Assembly: GCA_937952925.1 (NCBI GenBank)
Contig: CALFYA010000217.1
Coordinates: forward strand, 1-11,784
Length of the DNA stretch: 11,784 nt
Direction: 5' to 3'
Source of the DNA: an uncultured Moraxellaceae bacterium
GTDB taxonomy: Bacteria > Pseudomonadota > Gammaproteobacteria > Pseudomonadales > Moraxellaceae
Position 1 is the stretch's first letter. Each line of letters starts with the position of its first letter. A model generated the notes under the pieces. That model saw nothing but the letters and a program-made list of their open reading frames with translations, had not been told where the DNA came from and ran no database searches. Made by a program: the position numbers and the translations under genes. Positions 6,104-11,784 of the stretch are shown one piece after another.

Positions 6104-7429
6104 ATGATGGCGACGATTAAGCAAAGCGCTTCGGGCAGTGTGGTGTTGAGGTTGAAACAAGCAACTTGGCAAGGCTATGGGCTGCTGCTGTGCATCAGTC
6201 TTTGCTGCACGACCGTTGTTGCACAACGCCCCAGCATGACTGTCGAGCAGTTGATTGTACAGGCGATCCGCAGCCACCCTGCGGTACTGTCTGCTGATGC
6301 CGATGCTGAGGCGTCGCATCTTGATGCCAAGACCGCACGGCTGCAATGGTGGCCTACGCCGAGTATCCAAACTAGTCTGGTTGAAGATCAGGTACTGACC
6401 CGTCTGCGCGTTGATCAGCCACTCTGGACGCATGGCCGTATTCAAGCCTCGATTGCGCAAAGCGATTGGATCGCGCAATCGGCAGATGCCAATATTGCAC
6501 TCCAACAATACACCATCGCCAATCAAGTGATTGATGCATGGGTGGGAGTCGTTCTTGCTGCGGAAAAAATCCGGATTGCTGAGCAACACCGCGCTCAGCT
6601 CACCCGCTATCAGCAGATGATGGAACGCCGTGTGGTTGCCGAGATTTCTGCTCGCGTGGAGCTGGCGTTGATTGAATCGCGGGTACTCCAAAATCAAGTC
6701 AACCAAGCGGCAGCACAGGCCGCTTTTCGGGCAAATTTGGCACGTCTACAAGAACTGACCCAAAGCAATCTTACCCAGATGGTTGCCGCCGAGATGCCCT
6801 CAAGCACCACACTCACCACACCAATCTTGCAAACGGTGGATCGCCATACCCTTGAGTCATGGTCGTCCGCGCCGGCAAACCACCCGAGTGTGCAAAAAAT
6901 CAGTCATCAAGCGGCAGCAGCAACCGAGTTGGCACGCGCCAAACAAGCTGAGCAATGGCCTGCACTGCACTTGAGCTACAGTAAAAACCTAAGCAATCAA
7001 CAATCCTCCGAGCAATTGGGAGGCAGTACCGTCGCCCTAGAGTTGCAATACACCACCGGTGCAGGCTTTGCCAATTGGCGACAACATCAAGCTGCCCAAG
7101 CGCGTGTCACCGCATTGCAACAAGCGACCCTTGCGGCACGCCGCGATGTCAACATCCAACTGCAATATGATCAACAAGATTATCTGAGTGCGGCGAGTCG
7201 GATCAGCGGCCTACACGCTGCGGCAAGCGGCACCGAACATGTGCGTGACTCTTACGAACGACAGTTTATCGTGGGGCGTAAGTCGTGGTTGGATGTGATG
7301 AACGCAGCGCGGGAAGTCGAACAAAACGCCTATCAACTGGCTGAAGCACAAAGCTTGCTGCTTGGTGCGTATTACCGGCTACAACTGCAAACAGGGCAGA
7401 TGGTTTGGCCTGCACAGGGGACACCATGA
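6104..7429 (+). CDS. TolC-family outer-membrane protein of the type I secretion system
   Basis: This is a 441-residue outer-membrane channel (TolC/LapE-like) that would form the exit duct for the adhesin. Seen: a Sec signal peptide with basic residues before a hydrophobic core (GYGLLLCISLCCTTVVA) and probable cleavage after A40. Two outer-membrane-efflux repeats follow, each rich in long amphipathic Gln/Ala helices (about 44-225 and 270-435). The RQFIVGRKSWLDVMNAAREVEQ segment near 385-406 is typical of the second repeat in TolC proteins. The start is uncertain: ATGs at 6104 and 6107 give a normal signal peptide but lack a clear Shine-Dalgarno site, while an ATG at 6023 would add 27 residues. 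The gene overlaps the exporter gene by ATGA, indicating translational coupling. Confidence 0.87.
   Translation: MMATIKQSASGSVVLRLKQATWQGYGLLLCISLCCTTVVAQRPSMTVEQLIVQAIRSHPAVLSADADAEASHLDAKTARLQWWPTPSIQTSLVEDQVLTRLRVDQPLWTHGRIQASIAQSDWIAQSADANIALQQYTIANQVIDAWVGVVLAAEKIRIAEQHRAQLTRYQQMMERRVVAEISARVELALIESRVLQNQVNQAAAQAAFRANLARLQELTQSNLTQMVAAEMPSSTTLTTPILQTVDRHTLESWSSAPANHPSVQKISHQAAAATELARAKQAEQWPALHLSYSKNLSNQQSSEQLGGSTVALELQYTTGAGFANWRQHQAAQARVTALQQATLAARRDVNIQLQYDQQDYLSAASRISGLHAAASGTEHVRDSYERQFIVGRKSWLDVMNAAREVEQNAYQLAEAQSLLLGAYYRLQLQTGQMVWPAQGTP
7416..7421 (+). promoter_or_regulatory. Ribosome binding site that fixes the exporter start
   Basis: AGGGGA lies four bases before the ATG at 7426 and inside the last codons of the TolC-like gene. 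It favours 7426 over the in-frame ATG at 7405, and that ATG forms the ATGA overlap with the upstream stop codon. Confidence 0.75.
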
Positions 7430-9528
7430 ACCCATCAGCAGATCTGGGATTGGGTTGGGCGCTCGATACCTTGATGCAATTGCAAGGCTATGCGGTGGAT
7501 CGCGTCAAACGATCCGATCTACAAGCTCATCTACACGAACACGATCATCTACAACATGCGGTGCAACTGGCTCAAGCGTTGGGACTGTCTGATGTTCAAC
7601 TGATGGCACCTGATCCTGCCCGCTTACCCCTATTGATTTTGATCCCTGCAACCGGCTGGGGCATTGTGCAGCAATCCCACGCCGATGGCAGCTGGACGGT
7701 GCTACATGCACAAGGTCAACAAACATACCCTCATGCACAATTATCACCGACAGGGCTATATCTGCATACTCAAGCACAGCAAACCACCGAGCCACCGCGG
7801 TTTCACAGCCTGATTGAGCAGACCCTACAGCAATATCGTGGCGTGTTGATTGAAGGCGTGATTGCCACCTTAGCGATGGGCTTTTTGGCCTTGGCGATTT
7901 CGCTGTTTTCGATGCAGGTATATGACCGTGTGATTCCCACGCAAAATACCGACACCTTACTGGTACTGGCGTCTGGTGTGGTGTTGTTTATCGTGCTGGA
8001 GCTGATCCTCAAATTTGCACGCGCTAAAATCATGGACACGATGGTCATCGGCGTCGATCAACAGTGGGCACGCGATATTTTTCAGCGCTTGCTATCGATT
8101 CGTGTCGATCAGTTGCCCAATTCGGTAGGATCGTTGGCGGCGCAAATCCGCGCTTATGAGCAGGTGCGTAGTTTTTATACCGCAAGTACCTTATTTCACT
8201 TGGCCGAACTGCCGATTGCATTGATTTTTCTCATCTTGATTGCTGCACTAGGGACAACTGAGTTGGCGGTGGTGCCTTGTGTGGCAGTGATGGTGGCAGT
8301 GATGGTGGGTGCATACGCCAAACGCCGCGTCGATGTGTTGGCCGCTCAAGGTCTTGCGGTGACTCATCGAAAAACGGGTTTACTGGTTGAAACCGTCGAA
8401 GGGATTGAAACCATCAAATCTGGAGTGGGCAGTTGGCGATTATTGTCGCGCTGGCTGGATGTAACACAACACAGCATCGGCCATGATCTGGCACTACGCC
8501 ACAACAGTGACGCGCTGCAATATGGTGTGGCTGCCATTCAACAGCTCAGCTATGTTGCCATGATCATGGTCGGGGCATTGGCAGTGATTGAGCAACACAT
8601 GAGCATTGGGGCGTTGATTGCCTGCTCAATCTTGAGTGGTCGTGTGCTCAGTCCGATTTTAAGCCTGCCACAATTAATGGTACAACGCGCTCAAGCCAAA
8701 GCGGCCATCCTTGGTCTTGAGCAGTTGTACGCGCTCAATGTCGACAATCAGGGCATTGCCCGCCCCCTAACCCCACAACGGCTACACGGTCACTATCGCC
8801 TTGATCAGGTCAATTTTGCCTACCCACAGCGTCCCAATGCACTACGCATCCCACAGCTACAGATCAAGGCCGGTGAACGTATCGCCATTATTGGCGCAAT
8901 TGGCTCTGGCAAATCGACCCTGCTCAAATTACTAGCGGGTTTGTATCAACCTGAGCAAGGCTCCGTGTTGATTGATGGCTTAGACATGCAGCATCTCCAC
9001 CCGCACACACGCGGTGAGCACATTGGCTATTTGCAACAAGAGCATCGGCTATTTGAAGGTACCCTGCGCGACAATTTGTGGATTGGTTTACCCGATCAAG
9101 GCGATGCGGTGCTGTATGCCGCCATGCAACGTAGCGGCTTGATTCAATTGGTGTCCGGACATCCGCGCGGGCTGGATTTGCCGATCAGTGAAGGCGGTAA
9201 AGGGTTGTCGGGTGGGCAAAAACAATTGGTAGCATTTACACGGCTGTTGCTCGGTCAGCCTCAGATTTTGCTCCTCGACGAACCCACGGCATCGCTCGAC
9301 AGTGTGCAAGAACAGCGCTGTATTCGTATCCTGTCTGAGCAACTACAGGCCACACAGCCCACTTTGGTACTGGTCACCCACAAACATGCCCTATTGCCGC
9401 TTGTTGATCGAATCATCGTGATGGCAGGACATACCATCGTGATGGACGGCGCACGCGAGCAGATTTTGCAGCAACTACGGCAACTGCCGACCGCGCAGCC
9501 GCCATCAACACCTGAGATGAATGCCTAA
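7426..9528 (+). CDS. Type I secretion ABC exporter with degenerate C39-like domain (LapB-like)
   Basis: This is a 700-residue inner-membrane ATPase that would energise adhesin export. Residues 1-120 have the layout of a C39 peptidase-like domain, but the helix where the catalytic Cys would lie reads WALDTLMQLQGY and has no Cys. It is therefore a non-cleaving substrate-docking domain, as in HlyB and LapB. Residues 135-430 hold the six-helix membrane region, including the family signature VYDRVIP (165-171). The ATPase domain is complete: Walker A GAIGSGKST (490-498), LSGGQ (594-598), Walker B ILLLDE (614-619) and H-loop H652. Length is normal for this family. It overlaps the TolC-like gene by four bases and ends directly against the adaptor gene. 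A peptidase-type bacteriocin exporter is unlikely because of the missing Cys. Confidence 0.92.
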   Translation: MNPSADLGLGWALDTLMQLQGYAVDRVKRSDLQAHLHEHDHLQHAVQLAQALGLSDVQLMAPDPARLPLLILIPATGWGIVQQSHADGSWTVLHAQGQQTYPHAQLSPTGLYLHTQAQQTTEPPRFHSLIEQTLQQYRGVLIEGVIATLAMGFLALAISLFSMQVYDRVIPTQNTDTLLVLASGVVLFIVLELILKFARAKIMDTMVIGVDQQWARDIFQRLLSIRVDQLPNSVGSLAAQIRAYEQVRSFYTASTLFHLAELPIALIFLILIAALGTTELAVVPCVAVMVAVMVGAYAKRRVDVLAAQGLAVTHRKTGLLVETVEGIETIKSGVGSWRLLSRWLDVTQHSIGHDLALRHNSDALQYGVAAIQQLSYVAMIMVGALAVIEQHMSIGALIACSILSGRVLSPILSLPQLMVQRAQAKAAILGLEQLYALNVDNQGIARPLTPQRLHGHYRLDQVNFAYPQRPNALRIPQLQIKAGERIAIIGAIGSGKSTLLKLLAGLYQPEQGSVLIDGLDMQHLHPHTRGEHIGYLQQEHRLFEGTLRDNLWIGLPDQGDAVLYAAMQRSGLIQLVSGHPRGLDLPISEGGKGLSGGQKQLVAFTRLLLGQPQILLLDEPTASLDSVQEQRCIRILSEQLQATQPTLVLVTHKHALLPLVDRIIVMAGHTIVMDGAREQILQQLRQLPTAQPPSTPEMNA

Positions 9529-10710
9529 ATGAACCCCTCACCGCCTCCGCTACACGCACAGCCTAGCCGTCGCGCCCGTTGGGTGTTGTGGTCAATTTTG
9601 CTGGGTCTAATCGTGTTGGTACTGTGGGCAAGTGTGGCGCGTGTGGCGCAAGTGACCCGTGTCAAAGGTCAGGTGATCTCCACCGCACGCACCCAAGTCG
9701 TGCAAGCGGTTGATGGTGGCAAGTTGACTGAGCTACTGGTGCGCGAAGGCGATGCAGTCAAAGCCGGTCAACGCTTGGCTGTGCTCGAAAAAGAACGCGC
9801 CCAAGCGGCCGTAGACGACAGTAGCAATAAAATTGCGGCGCTTAATATCACCTTGGCGCGTCTACAGGCCGAGGTGTATGGCACCCCGCTGCAATTTGAT
9901 CCCCAATGGTCACCCTACGCCGAATACATCCGTAACCAGCGCAATTTGTATCAAAAACGTCGTCAAGCCATTGAAGATGATGTGCAAGCTCTGCAAGACA
10001 TGCATGCCCTTGCCAAGCAAGAATTGGCTATGCATCTGCCGTTGTTGGATACAGGTGATGTCAGCCGCGCCGACATCCTCAAATTGCAACGGCAGGTGGC
10101 CGATATCCAGTCGCAAATCACCAACAAGCGCAACAAATACATCCAAGATGCGCAAGCCGAAATGACCAAAGCACAAGAAGAATTGAGCGCTCAACAAGAA
10201 CAACTGCGGGATCGTTCGCAAGTGCTTGAACATACCGAGCTGCTTGCGCAAGTCGATGGTGTGGTCAAAAACATCAAGGTCAACACCATCGGTGGTGTGG
10301 TGAAATCTGGCGAAACGGTACTGGAGATTTTGCCCAATACTGAGCGGGTGGTAGAAGTCAACATCAGCCCTGCCGATATTGGGTTTGTGCAGGTGGGGCA
10401 ATCGGCACAGATCAAGTTTGATGCCTATGACTATACGATTTTTGGCAGTCGGCAGGGGCGTGTGACCTATATCAGCCCCGATACGATCCTTGAAGAAGGC
10501 ACCCGATCCGCATCCGATGCACCACGCGCATACTATCGGGTGTCGATCCGTTTGGATGAACCACCGCGCACCCATCCGCGCCAGCCGAGTATCCAGATCT
10601 TGTCGGGGATGACGGTGGTGGCCGAGATTAAGGCGCAAGATCGAACCGTGTTGTCTTATTTAACCAAGCCGATCACCAAAACGTGGTCACAGGCGCTGAG
10701 TGAGCGTTGA
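9529..10710 (+). CDS. HlyD-family membrane-fusion adaptor (LapC-like)
   Basis: This is a 393-residue periplasmic adaptor joining the ABC exporter to the TolC-like channel. Seen: a short basic cytoplasmic tail, one membrane helix (about 18-37), a first lipoyl half (46-88, with DGGKLTELLVREGDAVKAGQ), a long coiled coil (about 90-232), a second lipoyl half (239-270, with DGVVKNIKVNTIGGVVKSGE), a beta-barrel (273-370), and the C-terminal motif YLTKPITKTWSQALSER typical of HlyD-type type I adaptors. The length is slightly short of HlyD. The ATG follows the exporter stop TAA with no gap, so expression is probably coupled. No clear terminator hairpin follows in 10711-10805. Confidence 0.92.
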   Translation: MNPSPPPLHAQPSRRARWVLWSILLGLIVLVLWASVARVAQVTRVKGQVISTARTQVVQAVDGGKLTELLVREGDAVKAGQRLAVLEKERAQAAVDDSSNKIAALNITLARLQAEVYGTPLQFDPQWSPYAEYIRNQRNLYQKRRQAIEDDVQALQDMHALAKQELAMHLPLLDTGDVSRADILKLQRQVADIQSQITNKRNKYIQDAQAEMTKAQEELSAQQEQLRDRSQVLEHTELLAQVDGVVKNIKVNTIGGVVKSGETVLEILPNTERVVEVNISPADIGFVQVGQSAQIKFDAYDYTIFGSRQGRVTYISPDTILEEGTRSASDAPRAYYRVSIRLDEPPRTHPRQPSIQILSGMTVVAEIKAQDRTVLSYLTKPITKTWSQALSER

Positions 10711-10805
10711 TTGCGTGGAAATGCAATATCTCATGTAAAAAGAAATGATCATCCGCCAAAGGAAAATTACACGTTATCAAAGTGTCCGATCTATACGATT
10801 CAATC
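10711..10805. other. Short spacer between the convergent secretion operon and AT-rich gene
   Basis: Ninety-five bases, AT-rich like the gene to its right. No hairpin with a T-run, RNA gene or promoter was found. It marks a sharp composition boundary next to the secretion operon. Confidence 0.5.
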
Positions 10806-11234
10806 TCAGGCGTCAATCTCTTGAAAAAGACTTCTTATTAAACTCTCATCAACAAATATTTTAATAACATCAAAAAATTCTTCAATCGTTTTATGCAGAA
10901 CTAAGGTGGCAATAAACTCTTGGAAAGCTTCAATATCTGATTCTTTGGGGCAGGAGATCAAGAAAAAATGAAACTGCTCTTTGCCCAGTTCATCTGGTTC
11001 TAAAAAGTGTATAAAATCTCTAAAACATCCAAAAAAACCTGGAATATGATGACCAAAAAAAGTCGTATCTTTATAAATCGAATTAAGATGTTCGCGGTTC
11101 TTAAAAACACTCAGACCGACGCTGTCAAATATTTCTTTAAAGCTGTTTTCTGAAGAAATGACTACTTTATGAACTTTGGTATGAGCATTATCATCATCAA
11201 CCGAGCTTTTTTTTAAAATCAACTCAAAGAGCAT
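10806..11234 (-). CDS. AT-rich, phenylalanine-rich hypothetical protein
   Basis: This is a 142-residue protein that I do not recognise. It has no signal peptide or membrane helix. Twenty of its 142 residues are Phe, clustered as FFGHHIPGFFGCF (about 72-84) and QFHFF, and it is acidic. The sampled 60-base lines are only about 30-33% GC, against more than 50% for its neighbours, which suggests acquisition from another source. It is probably real: AGAGGG precedes its ATG at a good distance, there is a single clean frame, and it begins 11 bp after the TetR-type gene's stop on the same strand, so it may share that transcript. Small acidic, aromatic-rich, AT-rich proteins of this size include immunity proteins of toxin systems, but no partner toxin is visible in the window, so that remains speculation. 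Confidence 0.7.
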   Translation of the reverse strand: MLFELILKKSSVDDDNAHTKVHKVVISSENSFKEIFDSVGLSVFKNREHLNSIYKDTTFFGHHIPGFFGCFRDFIHFLEPDELGKEQFHFFLISCPKESDIEAFQEFIATLVLHKTIEEFFDVIKIFVDESLIRSLFQEIDA

Positions 11235-11245
11235 AAGGCTTCCCT

Positions 11246-11784
11246 CTAAACCCGATAAGCCCGCAAAAACATCTGTACATTATCCGCAATCATGGCCTGA
11301 TCTTCTTCTGGCGTAGGTGAGCCAAGCGCCAGCAACCCGCGCAAATGCGCACGTCCCAGACACATGCCCAAAAACTGTGAGGCCGCACGGATCGGATTGG
11401 GCACACACAAAATCTTGGCTTCATGGACATGTGCCAAATAGTGCGACACCTGACGAGTCAGCCGCTCACAGCCTTGATCAAAAAAGGTTTGACATACATC
11501 AGGATGCTGTGTGGCGGTGGCAATAAAGGTGCGTTGCATCGCCATGACTTCAGGGTCACGCATCAATCGGACAAACTCGGTAGCGATTTGGGTGAGCACC
11601 TCTTTGACTTGCTCAGGGCTTTGCGGCAACTGTGATTCGGCGGCTTGTGCGCTAAACACCTGATCGGTACGGGTGGCAATACAATGCTCAAATAAGGCTT
11701 CTTTGGTCGGAAAATATTTATAAATCGTCATCTTGGACACGCCCGCGCCCTGCGCAATCGACTCCATGCTCGTCGCGACAAACC
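11246..11784 (-). CDS. TetR/AcrR-family transcriptional regulator (5' end cut by window edge)
   Basis: Only the last ~179 residues are present; the reading frame stays open to the window edge, with FVATSMESIA spanning it. The visible part of the helix-turn-helix reads SIAQGAGVSKMTIYKYFPTKEALFEH, the classic TetR recognition helix followed by the Y-x-F-x-(S/T)K-E-x-L-F signature. The all-helical remainder, with RTFIATATQHPDV and a later GMCLGRAHLRGLL segment, resembles the AefR-like TetR C-terminal domain that binds an effector and dimerises. About 20-25 N-terminal residues should lie beyond position 11784; the in-frame ATG at 11767 would cut into the DNA-binding domain and is not the start. 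The AT-rich gene follows 11 bp downstream. Its target is not visible here. Confidence 0.88.
   Translation of the reverse strand, partial: FVATSMESIAQGAGVSKMTIYKYFPTKEALFEHCIATRTDQVFSAQAAESQLPQSPEQVKEVLTQIATEFVRLMRDPEVMAMQRTFIATATQHPDVCQTFFDQGCERLTRQVSHYLAHVHEAKILCVPNPIRAASQFLGMCLGRAHLRGLLALGSPTPEEDQAMIADNVQMFLRAYRV

Noticed and set aside
5918..6706. 262-residue open frame on the minus strand
   Set aside because: It runs antisense through most of the TolC-like gene, resembles no family, and its signal-peptide-bearing counterpart on the plus strand is clearly the real gene.
9910..10638. 242-residue open frame on the minus strand
   Set aside because: It is antisense to the HlyD-like adaptor, which has every expected domain.

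Overview
The window looks like chromosomal DNA of a gammaproteobacterium with GC a little above 50%. The evidence is a Bap/LapA-type type I secretion locus, densely packed genes with Shine-Dalgarno sites, and enzyme and regulator families usual in that class. A Moraxellaceae-type host is possible, but this is only an impression from protein style and from the palindromic intergenic repeats.

Layout. Positions 1-197 hold two abutting imperfect palindromes and no gene. Positions 198-3071 hold four small metabolic or regulatory genes: a strictosidine synthase/SMP-30-like beta-propeller protein (+), a short-chain dehydrogenase (-) whose 3' end overlaps it by 30 bp, a MerR regulator (+) divergent from the dehydrogenase with a MerR-type operator between them, and a small cupin (+) with its own promoter. 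A 12-bp hairpin separates the cupin from the convergent adhesin gene.

Positions 3117-10710 are the core: a self-contained type I secretion locus. A 929-residue repeat protein on the minus strand has a Bap/LapA-type N-terminal prefix and a Gly-rich hydrophobic stretch. Facing away from it is a tight operon of a TolC-like outer-membrane protein, a LapB-like ABC exporter with a non-catalytic C39-like domain, and a HlyD-like adaptor. Together they should export the repeat protein across both membranes. The cargo is unusual: it has no RTX nonapeptides, no visible Ig-like domains and no cysteine. Its body is ten copies of a ~65-residue, Ala-rich, probably helical unit, arranged as three ~197-residue super-repeats plus one extra unit.

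Positions 10806-11784 hold a partial TetR regulator (-, cut by the window edge), followed 11 bp downstream by a strikingly AT-rich, phenylalanine-rich gene of unknown function that looks acquired.
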